A stretch of 64,000 bases of DNA from JAVBPR01 sp031549485 (GTDB lineage: Bacteria; Bacillota; Clostridia; Oscillospirales; Feifaniaceae). Position numbers and translations under genes: made by a program. The notes beneath the pieces are model-generated. The model did not search any database and was not told the origin of the DNA. It was given only the letters and a program-made list of their open reading frames with translations. Shown here in pieces: positions 51,037-59,502 of this stretch (its first letter is position 1; each line of letters starts with the position of its first letter). The DNA lies in the NCBI GenBank assembly GCA_031549485.1, contig JAVBPR010000012.1, positions 1 through 64,000 on the forward strand, given 5' to 3'.

Positions 51037-52609
51037 AAACCTGCCCTTTAATATCGTCAAATTCTATTGTGGCAAAAAGTTCTTCGCCCTCATAGAATGC
51101 GCCGTCACGGTAACTTAGTTCCCGAAGAATCAGCTCGGTATCGAGGTAAAAGAATTTTTCGCACTTTAAGAATTCTTCCTCGTTAAAGTAAAAATATCCA
51201 TGTGTGCGAAGAGGGAGGATATGCGGGAAAAAGTAATCCGATGAAAGAAATTGCAAAGCGCCGCCTAAAGCCCACTTGCTTTCGGTCACGCCATGAATAT
51301 GTTCGTGGTAGAAAAAATTTTGCCGAGTTAAATATATCGGCTCGATTCCGATAATCGCAACAGGCGGGCCGCCGATAAGGAGGCTTTTCTGCGCGACAAG
51401 CGCGCTTGCAACCGCGATATCGTTTTTCTCGGTTTCGCGGTAATCCGAAAGCTCAGAAACGGAGGCGAGCATAAATAAAACGGCAAAAGCTACGGCAATT
51501 CCGGCCGCCGCTTTTTTTGGCGCGATAAGGGCGAAAAACCTGTCGACAAACAGCGCAAGCCCCGGAAGGCAGCATATAATCGCGCGTAAAGGAAACGCCG
51601 GATTTCCGAGAAAGAAAAACGGCGCGGCGCCGGCAAGCGCGAGAAGCAGACCAAAAACCATCCCCCTCGCGGCGTCTTTTTTCTTTTCATCCCCGTCGCC
51701 GCTTTTTTTGGCAAATATATAAAAAAGAGCGGCAAGAGCAATAAGCGCTAATAACCACAAAGTATTGTGCGGCGTTTGGAAAAACCGGATAAAACCTTTT
51801 GCCGTAATTACAATCGGCGCTTTTATAAAAACGGTGAAAAGCTCGGAAATCATTATCGGAAACAGCTTTGTAAAATAAAAATTTCCGAAAGGCATGGTAA
51901 AGGAATCAAGCCGCCCGCTATACATAACCGATTCAAACCGCGAAGTAAAGCCAAAATAAATAATAGGAATTATTAAAGTGTAAAATCCGTTTAAAGCGCG
52001 AACTTTAAGCGTTTTAAAGTTAAAAATACAGAGCAAAATAGGGCCGGCAACCGAAAGGACAAGTCCCTGCTCATAATAACCCGCGGCGATAATTCCGGGC
52101 AAAAGCGAAAGAAAAACAAACCGCAGCTTGCCGGAGGAGATATATTTATCAAAAAGAAATGTGCAAAGCGCGGCGAAAAACAGCCCCACGACAGCGCGGC
52201 TTGAAGCCGATATCCAGTAGGCGCCTTCGATATTTGCGGGGATAAGCAAAAAGAAGGCAAAAAAGATATACGAAATGCCAAAATTCCGCTTAAAAACCTT
52301 GTAAAAGAGGATGGCGGCCGTCGTGAAAATCGCGGTCAGAATCGCGACGGCAAGAGGCATAAATCCCCAAAAGTTTGACCAAATTGCGTAATCCGAAACG
52401 CCCGCGAGCGGCCGCGCGGCGAGAAGCCCGAGAGAGCTAACAACTTTTGAAAGGCTACCTGTAAAAAAGCGCAGGTTGTGATACTGGATATAGTCATCCA
52501 GCATGTAAAAATATTTAAACCCGAAAAAGAGATACCGCAAATAGGTCAGAGAAAATAGACAAAGTGCGGAAAAAATCTCGTTTCGGGTAAATGCGGCGGT
52601 TTTTCGCAT
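50981..52609 (-). CDS. GT-C type membrane glycosyltransferase (Gtr-like)
   Basis: 542 residues with about eleven membrane helices and a soluble C-terminal part. An acidic motif YMLDDYIQYH in the first external loop (around 33-42) matches the GT-C fold, which uses polyprenyl-phosphate sugars. By context it would transfer the sugar made lipid-linked by the GT2 gene product onto a surface polymer. ATG 52609 with AGGAG 6 bases upstream, one base after the GT2 stop. An earlier in-frame start lies inside the GT2 gene and is rejected. Confidence 0.78.
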   Translation of the reverse strand: MRKTAAFTRNEIFSALCLFSLTYLRYLFFGFKYFYMLDDYIQYHNLRFFTGSLSKVVSSLGLLAARPLAGVSDYAIWSNFWGFMPLAVAILTAIFTTAAILFYKVFKRNFGISYIFFAFFLLIPANIEGAYWISASSRAVVGLFFAALCTFLFDKYISSGKLRFVFLSLLPGIIAAGYYEQGLVLSVAGPILLCIFNFKTLKVRALNGFYTLIIPIIYFGFTSRFESVMYSGRLDSFTMPFGNFYFTKLFPIMISELFTVFIKAPIVITAKGFIRFFQTPHNTLWLLALIALAALFYIFAKKSGDGDEKKKDAARGMVFGLLLALAGAAPFFFLGNPAFPLRAIICCLPGLALFVDRFFALIAPKKAAAGIAVAFAVLFMLASVSELSDYRETEKNDIAVASALVAQKSLLIGGPPVAIIGIEPIYLTRQNFFYHEHIHGVTESKWALGGALQFLSSDYFFPHILPLRTHGYFYFNEEEFLKCEKFFYLDTELILRELSYRDGAFYEGEELFATIEFDDIKGQVFVKENQKLYKKAVAGAES

Positions 52610-52610
52610 G

Positions 52611-53300
52611 TTATCTCCTGTGAAGTTTTTTGATTGCAAATGCGTCTTTTATCATCCTTATCGGCTCAAGGAAGATGTTTACCTTGCTCTCGCCGTGATT
52701 GACAACCGTTGCGGGGATCGCGGTGATTTTCATCTTGCGCTTTTCGGCGAGCATAAGAATTTCAAGGTCGATTGCAAAGCCGTCTATTTTGCATTCGGGG
52801 AAAAGCGCGGCGGCGGCATCTGCGGTATACATCTTAAACCCGCACTGTGTGTCGGGCTGTGATACGTTTGTTATCGCGCGGCAGGCAAAAGAAAAAACGC
52901 CGGAAGCGAGCTTTCGCAGCGGAGGATATTTTTTATATGCGTCTTTATCAAGTCTCCGTGAGCCGATAACTATATCGGATTTTGTCGCTTCAAGTGCGGC
53001 AAGCCCTGTTTTGATAATCGGCAACCCGTAAGAAAGATCGCAGTCTATAAAGCAGAGCACGTCGCCTTTCGCGTTTGCGGCGCCTCGGCGGATAGCATAG
53101 CCCTTGCCACGATTGTCCTTATATGAAACAAAACGGCAGGGCAGAGTCTCGACAATTTCCCGCGTTTTATCGGTGCTGCCGTCGTTTACAAGAATTATCT
53201 CGTTTTCGATACCTTCGGCGGATAGAAAGGGGAGCAGGTTATCAACCGTTGCTTTTATATTTTTTTCTTCGTTATACATCGGAATAATAAGCGAAAGCAA
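52611..53300 (-). CDS. GT2 polyprenyl-phosphate glycosyltransferase (GtrB/DPM1-like)
   Basis: 229 residues: GT-A fold with LIIPMYNEEKNI (4-15), VNDGSTDKT, the DCD motif in FIDCDLSYG, and QCGFKMY. It puts a sugar, often glucose, on undecaprenyl phosphate. TTG start with GGGTGGA upstream. It has no C-terminal membrane helices, unlike phage GtrB, resembling dolichyl-phosphate glucosyltransferase instead. First gene of the operon. Confidence 0.88.
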   Translation of the reverse strand: MLSLIIPMYNEEKNIKATVDNLLPFLSAEGIENEIILVNDGSTDKTREIVETLPCRFVSYKDNRGKGYAIRRGAANAKGDVLCFIDCDLSYGLPIIKTGLAALEATKSDIVIGSRRLDKDAYKKYPPLRKLASGVFSFACRAITNVSQPDTQCGFKMYTADAAAALFPECKIDGFAIDLEILMLAEKRKMKITAIPATVVNHGESKVNIFLEPIRMIKDAFAIKKLHRR

Positions 53301-53342
53301 AACAAATCCACCCTTTTATTTAATAATTATAGATAATATATC

Positions 53343-53371
53343 ATATTATTATAAAATATAAAGTTTTTCAA
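53343..53371 (-). promoter_or_regulatory. Promoter of the glycosylation operon
   Basis: On the minus strand TTGAAA (53371-53366), 17-base spacer, TAATAT (53348-53343). Confidence 0.65.
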
Positions 53372-53384
53372 GGGGGCGGCGGAG

Positions 53385-53666
53385 ATGAGAAGAAAGAAAA
53401 GCGGAGCGGCAAAAATAATAATTTTCCTTTTGCTTGTTTTGATTTTGTTTCTGCTGATAAAAAAACCGCCGATTGAAATAAAAAAGGAAAATATCGAAAA
53501 AACCGGCGAGCTGACCGTTTACGATATTGAAAAAGAGGAGAGCGGATACGTCACTTTCAAATATAAATTCAAGGACAGCGACGGCGCGGAAAAAGAGGGA
53601 AAAGGGCGGGGCCGCATTTCGGACGCGGGAACAGAGATAGTTATAAAAGAATTTGCCTATGAATAG
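53385..53666 (+). CDS. Small membrane-anchored protein, unknown
   Basis: 93 residues: basic start, one helix (about 10-26, IIIFLLLVLILFLLI), then a short charged external domain rich in Lys, Glu and Gly. GGAG precedes the ATG by about 2-8 bases. No motif recognised. Divergent from the glycosylation operon and ended by a hairpin. Confidence 0.75.
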   Translation: MRRKKSGAAKIIIFLLLVLILFLLIKKPPIEIKKENIEKTGELTVYDIEKEESGYVTFKYKFKDSDGAEKEGKGRGRISDAGTEIVIKEFAYE

Positions 53667-53678
53667 GGAAAAAACAGC

Positions 53679-53700
53679 GGGGCGGTCTTTTGACCGCCCC
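53679..53700 (+). terminator. Hairpin after the small membrane protein
   Basis: GGGGCGGTC, TTTT loop, GACCGCCCC; weak downstream T-run, so termination is plausible but not strong. Confidence 0.6.
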
Positions 53701-53737
53701 GGAAATTTATTTTATTATAGCTCCGAAAAAAGCGGAA

Positions 53738-54340
53738 TTATAAAAGCGATATTCCGCGCTGAAACTTGCTTTGCGGCTCGGTCGAAAGCGAAAAAGCGTC
53801 TTTAAGCGCCGCGCCGAAGTTATACATCCCGTCTATTTCGCCGTCAATATATTCAATCTCAAGCTCGCAAACGGGAACGCTTTTGTCACCGGCTTTAATC
53901 AAGCCGATATCGGTGCAGATAAAAAAGCTGCATCCGCCTGCCGAAAGTTTTTGCTGTGTCCTGACATAATCGGTTTCAAAAAGGGCTTTCATCTGCCCGG
54001 CAAGCGGGAAAGTTTCGCCACAAAGCGAGAGAAAAACATCATTCGGGTTTGCGCTTTCGTCAACCGGTTTTTCCTTTTCTTCGCGAATGTGCATCGCGCC
54101 TTGCCTGTCACCCCTTGATTTTAAAGTGGCGACATAATCGCTGTTTTCGCGGCGAATGCGAAAGGCAATTTGATTTTTCAGGAGCGAGGAATTCTCGTCG
54201 TCGTAGTATTTCGCGTTCATCTTGAAAACCTCTGGAGGCTCAACGGCGCTGCTGTCGACAAGAAAACAATTAAACAGCTCGTCTGCAATTTCCTCGTTTT
54301 CGATTTTATATTTTAATTCTTGTTCTATCAATTTTTTCAC
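53738..54340 (-). CDS. CYTH-domain protein
   Basis: 200 residues of the CYTH (triphosphate tunnel metalloenzyme) fold. The N-terminal ExExK is EQELK (7-11). Basic strands AFRIRREN and VATLKSRG and the late CELEIEY supply phosphate and metal binding. Members hydrolyse inorganic triphosphate or thiamine triphosphate, or make cAMP; activity cannot be read here. Transcribed alone. Confidence 0.85.
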   Translation of the reverse strand: MKKLIEQELKYKIENEEIADELFNCFLVDSSAVEPPEVFKMNAKYYDDENSSLLKNQIAFRIRRENSDYVATLKSRGDRQGAMHIREEKEKPVDESANPNDVFLSLCGETFPLAGQMKALFETDYVRTQQKLSAGGCSFFICTDIGLIKAGDKSVPVCELEIEYIDGEIDGMYNFGAALKDAFSLSTEPQSKFQRGISLL

Positions 54341-54375
54341 CTTTTTTAAAGTTATATTATATTAGTACCAAAATA

Positions 54376-54404
54376 TTGCGTTTTTGTCAATTGGATGCTA
54401 TACT
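54376..54404 (+). promoter_or_regulatory. Promoter of the sulfhydrylase gene
   Basis: TTGCGT (54376-54381), 17-base spacer, TATACT (54399-54404). No SAM riboswitch: the leader is only about 25 bases. Confidence 0.7.
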
Positions 54405-54433
54405 GTAGAGAAAAATTAAGAAAGGTGGTAAAC

Positions 54434-55702
54434 ATGAGCCATATCAACACAAAATGTATTCAAGAGGGCTGGAAGCCGAAAGACGGCGAACCCCGCGTGC
54501 TTCCTATTTACCAAAGCACGACCTTCCTCTATGAAACAACAGAATCACTTGCAAACCTATTTGACCTCAAGGCTGAAGGCTTCTTTTACAGCAGGCTGGC
54601 AAATCCCACAGTAGACGCTGTTGAAAAGAAACTTGCGGCGCTTGAAGGGGGTGTCGGCGCGATGCTTACCGCTTCGGGCCAAAGCGCAACGCTAATCTCG
54701 GTTTTGAACATTGCTTCAGCCGGTGATCACATTCTCTGCGCTTCCGCAATTTATGGTGGAACTTATAATCTTTTTAATAAGACCATGCGCCAAATGGGCA
54801 TTGAATTTGATTTTATCGATCCCTTTATTAGCCCCGAAGAGTTAAACGGCAAATTTAAACAAAACACAAAAGCTGTCTTCACCGAAACAGTAAGCAATCC
54901 GTCGGTTATCGTCTGCGATATTGAAAAATTCGCAAATGCGGCGCATGCGCACGGCGTTCCGCTTATAATCGACAACACCTTCCCGACACCGATAAACTGC
55001 CGGCCGTTCGAGTTCGGCGCGGATATCGTTGTCCACTCAACATCAAAATATCTTGACGGGCATGCGGTTGCTCTTGGCGGCTGTATTGTCGACAGCGGCA
55101 CTTTCGATTGGGCGGCAAACGGCTATAAATGCCTTTCGGAGCCGGACGAAACTTATCACGGCGTCCGCTATACCGAAACTTTCGGAAATCTTGCCTATAT
55201 TGTAAAAGCAAGAACTCATCTTATGAGAGATCTCGGTCCGATGATGAGCCCGAACACCGCATTTTTGCTTAACCTCGGGCTTGAAACTCTCTTTTTGCGC
55301 ATGGAGCGGCACACGAGCAATGCTTTGGCGGTCGCGAAAAAGATTAAAGAACACAAAAACGTTCTCAGCGTCAATTTCCCTGAGCTTCCCGGCGACAAAT
55401 CATATGAACTTGCTAAAAAATATCTGCCAAACGGAAGTTGCGGCGTAGTTGCATTTGAAGTCAAAGGCGGAAGAGAAGGCGCGGCTAAGTTTATGGAAAG
55501 CGTAATGCTCTGCAAGCAGGTTTGTCACGTTGCGGATGCAAGAACATGTATTCTTAACCCCGCGTCAACAACCCATCGCCAGCTAACCGATGCGGAACTC
55601 GCGGCGGCAGGTGCAACACCGGGAACAATGAGGCTCTCGGTCGGTATCGAATACATCGGCGATATTTTGGCCGATATCGAACAGGCTCTTGATTGTATAT
55701 AA
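54434..55702 (+). CDS. metY: O-acetylhomoserine sulfhydrylase / Cys-Met metabolism PLP enzyme
   Basis: 422 residues from ATG 54434, with AAAGGTGG just upstream. Cys/Met metabolism PLP family: FYSRLANPTVDAVEKKLAAL, SGQSA, the PLP Asp in IIDNTFPTP, and the PLP lysine in HSTSKYLDGH (around 211). Most similar in layout to O-acetylhomoserine sulfhydrylases, which form homocysteine from sulfide; methionine gamma-lyases are close relatives and cannot be excluded. Monocistronic. Confidence 0.88.
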   Translation: MSHINTKCIQEGWKPKDGEPRVLPIYQSTTFLYETTESLANLFDLKAEGFFYSRLANPTVDAVEKKLAALEGGVGAMLTASGQSATLISVLNIASAGDHILCASAIYGGTYNLFNKTMRQMGIEFDFIDPFISPEELNGKFKQNTKAVFTETVSNPSVIVCDIEKFANAAHAHGVPLIIDNTFPTPINCRPFEFGADIVVHSTSKYLDGHAVALGGCIVDSGTFDWAANGYKCLSEPDETYHGVRYTETFGNLAYIVKARTHLMRDLGPMMSPNTAFLLNLGLETLFLRMERHTSNALAVAKKIKEHKNVLSVNFPELPGDKSYELAKKYLPNGSCGVVAFEVKGGREGAAKFMESVMLCKQVCHVADARTCILNPASTTHRQLTDAELAAAGATPGTMRLSVGIEYIGDILADIEQALDCI

Positions 55703-55723
55703 GCAATAAAATTTATTCACAAA

Positions 55724-55752
55724 AACCCCCTGCTGCGGCAGGGGGTTTATTC
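55724..55752 (+). terminator. Intrinsic terminator
   Basis: AACCCCCTGC, TGCG loop, GCAGGGGGTT, then TATTCTTT. Confidence 0.85.
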
Positions 55753-55830
55753 TTTGCCGCGACTGCGGCAGAGGATTTATTTTGAACTGCGCCGGCGGCG
55801 GGGGGCATACAAATTCCGGAAAAATCTTGC

Positions 55831-56175
55831 CTATTTCAAGCGGCCGCCAAGCCCCCAGGTGTCATGCTCCGAAATGCTGATAAAAGCGTCGTCTGCAGGA
55901 ACGCCCGCGTATTTATTAAGAATTTCGAAAACCGCCTCGGTAAACTGCGCCTTGAGATAAAAATCGCAGCTTCCGTAGATTTTCACGTCGACATAAGCGG
56001 CGCTCGCTTTTTTAATGCCGCCGAAATAAATCCGCTTTCCGTCCTCGATATCTATCATAAGAACGCGCTCGGATTTTCCGGGAAGAATGGTGATTGCTTC
56101 GCCAAGGGCGGTTTTGATTTTTTCGAAATCCGCTTCGTCAAGGCGTTTTGAAAGATTAATATTAATATACGGCAT
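55831..56175 (-). CDS. MIF-like tautomerase superfamily protein
   Basis: 114 residues, the length of the MIF family. It begins Met-Pro, so removal of Met would expose the N-terminal catalytic Pro of tautomerases. RVLMIDIEDGKRIYFGG (about 37-53) matches the MIF core VxVxxGxxMxFGG pattern. AGGAG lies about 8 bases upstream of the ATG. It follows the DUF1015 gene by 5 bp. Bacterial MIF-like proteins are known but poorly understood; the substrate is not assigned. Confidence 0.8.
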   Translation of the reverse strand: MPYININLSKRLDEADFEKIKTALGEAITILPGKSERVLMIDIEDGKRIYFGGIKKASAAYVDVKIYGSCDFYLKAQFTEAVFEILNKYAGVPADDAFISISEHDTWGLGGRLK

Positions 56176-56180
56176 TAAAT

Positions 56181-57356
56181 CTACTCCTTTATTTTTCTCG
56201 CTTCAAGATAAAATCTTTTGTCTTCGGCGTGGCCCATCGAGAATGTTTTCCGCGGAAGCGCGCCGTCGAGAATAACCGTTTTGAAAAGCTCGGATTTATC
56301 CATCGGCGCCATGAGGAAACCGATATTTCCCTCGGCAACAAGTTTGCGGACGACATCCTCGCCGTGAATATAATCGCATCTGCCGCCGTGTTTTGCTATG
56401 TAGCGGTCGAGGAAATTCTGCAAGTTACCGACAGGTAGGTTAGAGCCGCTTCGCTCGACGTTGATTTTGAAATCGCCGGTTTCGGTGACTACCGTTATTT
56501 CGTCGCCTGGAACCGATGCGCCGCGAAGCTCCTCTAAAAACAGATTTTTGTCGATGTCGAAGACGACGCGGTAGATAGCCTCGAAAACAAGGCTGTCATC
56601 GTGAAGATTGCAGAGTTCGCAAAGCGCGTATCTGCTGCCGTTTTTGTTTACATAGCAATCTTTTGCGGTTGCAAGCGAATGATTTCCGTCGCCGACGGCG
56701 ATTTTCAGCTCGGCGTCTTTGGTAAGAAGTTCAAAAGCCCTGTCGATTTCGGCGGCGGCAGTATCGTCCACCAAATAGCCTTCGATGTGGCCGCTGTCCA
56801 TCATAAGATCAAAGTCATAGAGCTTTTTTAAAGAATTTCTTTTGTCATAAAGCGGCTCGATAACGGTTTTATTAATGTCGTCAATTAAAAGAAGAATATG
56901 CGGCAGCTCGAGCGGCGCGTCTTTGCGAACCTCCACGCGGGGAGGAATTCGCTCTAAAACTGTGCCCTCGGTCGCGCGAATTGCGGAAGTGCTGCCTTTG
57001 TTGTAATCGTATTTTTCAAGGTCGACGCAGCCGACGATGCCAAGCCGCCGCGCGCCCGAAGAAAGGGTGCGCACCACAAAAACATAGGAATTTTTATAAT
57101 CATCGAAAATACCGTCGTCAAGGTATTTTTTCATATTTTTGTTAATATTGTCTATCGTAAAAATTTCATTTTTCTCTTCCAAAAACGCTTCGGGAAGAGT
57201 AAGATAAAGAGTAGATGGGTTAGCGCCCGCTAACTCGGCGACTTTTTCCCAATACCCGATTTCGCTGGTGTATTGGTCGCAAGCCACAACACTCCATTTT
57301 GTCATGTCGATAGTTTTTTTTGGCAGCAAAATGTCCGCCCGCCCGAAATAATTCAT
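56181..57356 (-). CDS. DUF1015 family protein
   Basis: 391 residues. ADILLPKKTIDM at the start, GDGNHSLATAK (around 222-232; family motif GDGHHR) and PRKTFSMGHAEDKRFY at the end mark DUF1015. The family is widespread in anaerobes and its reaction is not settled. ATG with GGAGG 5 bases upstream. Forms a two-gene operon with the MIF-like gene. Confidence 0.9.
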   Translation of the reverse strand: MNYFGRADILLPKKTIDMTKWSVVACDQYTSEIGYWEKVAELAGANPSTLYLTLPEAFLEEKNEIFTIDNINKNMKKYLDDGIFDDYKNSYVFVVRTLSSGARRLGIVGCVDLEKYDYNKGSTSAIRATEGTVLERIPPRVEVRKDAPLELPHILLLIDDINKTVIEPLYDKRNSLKKLYDFDLMMDSGHIEGYLVDDTAAAEIDRAFELLTKDAELKIAVGDGNHSLATAKDCYVNKNGSRYALCELCNLHDDSLVFEAIYRVVFDIDKNLFLEELRGASVPGDEITVVTETGDFKINVERSGSNLPVGNLQNFLDRYIAKHGGRCDYIHGEDVVRKLVAEGNIGFLMAPMDKSELFKTVILDGALPRKTFSMGHAEDKRFYLEARKIKE

Positions 57357-57455
57357 GTAAACCTCCGATAAAAATATATGAATATTATATCAAAACTTTT
57401 GCCCGCGGCATATAAATATTTAGCAGTGATAAAAGAAAGGAAATATAAAGGTAAA

Positions 57456-58268
57456 ATGCTCGAATGGTTTATAGGTATCTCTCCGGTTATGCAAGCGTTT
57501 ATAGCCACTTGCTTCACATATCTTATGACCGCGCTCGGCGCGGCGGTTGTCTTTTTCTTTAAAAAAATCAATAAAAAGGTGCTTAATCTAATGCTGGGAT
57601 TTGCGGCGGGCGTGATGATTGCCGCAAGTTTTTGGTCGCTTCTCGCGCCTGCTATCGAAATGTCCGCGGGGGGAAAACTTCCCGCGTGGCTTGTCGTTTC
57701 TATAGGTTTTGCCCTTGGCGGCGGCTTTTTGTTTGCGCTTGACAAAACCCTTCCGCATCTTCACGCAGGGCTTCCGGAAAATGAGGCGGAGGGAATTCAT
57801 ACGCAGTGGAAGCGAAGCGTTCTTTTAATGCTTGCGATAACGCTTCATAACATTCCCGAGGGGCTGGCGGTCGGCGTCGCTTTCGGCGCAGCGGCAGCGG
57901 GGCTTCCCGGCGCGACGATAATTAGCGCTGTCGTTCTCGCCGTCGGAATAGGAATTCAAAATTTCCCCGAAGGGGCAGCGGTATCAATTCCGCTTAGAAG
58001 AGAGGGGCTTTCGCGGAGAAAGGCGTTTATGCACGGGCAGTTTTCCGGCATTGTTGAGCCTGTCGCGGGAATAATCGGCGCAGTTATGGTGATAAAAATG
58101 CAGGCGATATTGCCGTATGCACTTGCTTTTGCCGCGGGCGCGATGATTTATGTCGTCGTAGAGGAGCTTTTGCCAACCGCGTCAAGAGGGGAGCACAGCG
58201 ATTTTTCGACAATCGGAGCCTTGGCGGGCTTTATTATAATGATGATTTTGGATGTTGCCCTCGGATAA
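57456..58268 (+). CDS. ZIP family metal transporter
   Basis: 270 residues with eight helices. The binuclear metal-site motifs are HNIPEG in helix 4 and QNFPEG in helix 5, with VVEELLP in helix 6; this places it in the GufA-like ZIP group. Likely imports zinc or iron. ATG 57456 with AAAGG just upstream; an ATG 78 bases earlier would add a polar stretch without a ribosome site. The loop with HLHAGLP may bind metal. Confidence 0.9.
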   Translation: MLEWFIGISPVMQAFIATCFTYLMTALGAAVVFFFKKINKKVLNLMLGFAAGVMIAASFWSLLAPAIEMSAGGKLPAWLVVSIGFALGGGFLFALDKTLPHLHAGLPENEAEGIHTQWKRSVLLMLAITLHNIPEGLAVGVAFGAAAAGLPGATIISAVVLAVGIGIQNFPEGAAVSIPLRREGLSRRKAFMHGQFSGIVEPVAGIIGAVMVIKMQAILPYALAFAAGAMIYVVVEELLPTASRGEHSDFSTIGALAGFIIMMILDVALG

Positions 58269-58284
58269 TACGCGAAATAAGTAA

Positions 58285-58315
58285 AAAAGGCTTCGGAATT
58301 TTCCGAAGCCTTTTA
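58285..58315. terminator. Bidirectional terminator
   Basis: AAAAGGCTTCGGAA / TTCCGAAGCCTTTT between the ZIP gene and the convergent rpsR. Confidence 0.88.
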
Positions 58316-58324
58316 TCTTTTAAA

Positions 58325-58576
58325 TTATTCTCCGCTAAACGGAAGAAGCGCGATGTGTCTTGCGCGCTTAATCGCGATAGTGAGTTTGCGTTGGTGCATA
58401 GCACAGCAACCGGAAATCCTGCGCGGCAGGATTTTTCCGCGCTCCGACAAATAGCGGCGGAGTTTTGCGGTATCTTTATAATCGATTTCGTCAGCTTTAT
58501 CTACGCAGAAAGAACATACTTTGCGCCTCGGTTTGCGGGCGCCGTAAAATCTTTCGCCTCTTTCTTTTTCTGCCAA
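58325..58576 (-). CDS. rpsR: 30S ribosomal protein S18
   Basis: 83 residues. DYKDTAKLRRYLSERGKILPRR is the S18 core. It is the zinc-binding (C+) form: CSFC (21-24) and CC (57-58) are all present. Last of the rpsF-ssb-rpsR operon. Confidence 0.96.
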   Translation of the reverse strand: MAEKERGERFYGARKPRRKVCSFCVDKADEIDYKDTAKLRRYLSERGKILPRRISGCCAMHQRKLTIAIKRARHIALLPFSGE

Positions 58577-58599
58577 GGTTTTGTCCTCCTTATTTTATT

Positions 58600-59046
58600 T
58601 TAGAACGGCAAATCGTCGTCATTTTCCGAAAGGTCGGAAAAATTATTGTTTTCGGATTCAAAAGAGGGGAGCCCGAAAGAATCTTTCGGCGCGTCGAAGC
58701 TTTCGCTTCGCGGCGCGGCTCCGTCTTTTTTGGAATCGGCGAAATAGACGTTTTCCGCAACGATTTCAACCGATTTTCTGGTATTGTCCTGCTTGTCTTT
58801 CCATGTCCTGGTCTGGATAGACCCGGAAACGGCGACCTGCATGCCTTTTGTGAAATACTTCGAAACGAAATCGGCGGTATTTCTCCAGGCGACAATGTCG
58901 ATAAAATCGGTCGGGCGCTGTTCGCCCGCTTTTCCGTAATCGCGGTTAACAGCGATAGTAAAGGTTGTTACACTATTTCCGTTAGGGGTTTGGCGAAGTT
59001 CGGGATCGGCAACAAGCCTGCCCATTAAAATAGCTTTATTCAACAT
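58600..59046 (-). CDS. ssb: Single-stranded DNA-binding protein
   Basis: 148 residues: OB fold (1-105, MLNKAILMGRLVADPELR), Gly-poor linker, and the acidic tip DDDLPF that binds partner proteins. In the conserved position between S6 and S18. Confidence 0.96.
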   Translation of the reverse strand: MLNKAILMGRLVADPELRQTPNGNSVTTFTIAVNRDYGKAGEQRPTDFIDIVAWRNTADFVSKYFTKGMQVAVSGSIQTRTWKDKQDNTRKSVEIVAENVYFADSKKDGAAPRSESFDAPKDSFGLPSFESENNNFSDLSENDDDLPF

Positions 59047-59062
59047 TTTTTAAAATCCCCCT

Positions 59063-59353
59063 TTACTTTGCGATTGTTATCGAACGAAGAATCATATCGT
59101 TGATATTGAAAAGACGATCAAGCTCGGCCGGGAAAGCCTGCGGAGCTTTGTATTCCGCGTAAACGTAGAATCCCTCTGCCAAGTCTTCGATGAGGTAGGC
59201 AAGTCTTCTGCCGCCCCATTCTTCAAACTTTTCAATGGTTCCGTTCTCGGAAATAAGGTTTTTGAACTTTTCGACGACGGCGGCAGTAGCCTCCTCGCCT
59301 TCGGTCATTTTTACGATAAAAATAGTCTCGTACAAACCTTGTGCTTTTTCCAC
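59063..59353 (-). CDS. rpsF: 30S ribosomal protein S6
   Basis: 96 residues; YETIFIVKM and GGRRLAYLIEDLAEGFYVY are S6 sequence. GTG start with a full AAGGAGGTG about 7 bases upstream. Confidence 0.95.
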   Translation of the reverse strand: MEKAQGLYETIFIVKMTEGEEATAAVVEKFKNLISENGTIEKFEEWGGRRLAYLIEDLAEGFYVYAEYKAPQAFPAELDRLFNINDMILRSITIAK

Positions 59354-59448
59354 TAAAATTACACCTCCTTCTGGTCATATGGCCCCGCCCTACATATGCG
59401 GAGCAAGGATACGCAGTCAATTATATTAAATCAAAACTTTATTGTCAA
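59354..59448 (-). promoter_or_regulatory. Promoter and leader of the rpsF operon
   Basis: On the minus strand a perfect TTGACA (59448-59443), 17-base spacer, TATAAT (59425-59420). The 60-base leader can form a CATATG/CATATG stem around a G-rich loop and holds a CCG near it, which would suit binding by the S6:S18 complex known to regulate this operon. The leader function is a guess from the known motif. Confidence 0.7.
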
Positions 59449-59502
59449 GACAGTAAATATAATATATTATTATAATAATTGTTTGGTTATTAGGAGAAGT
59501 AT

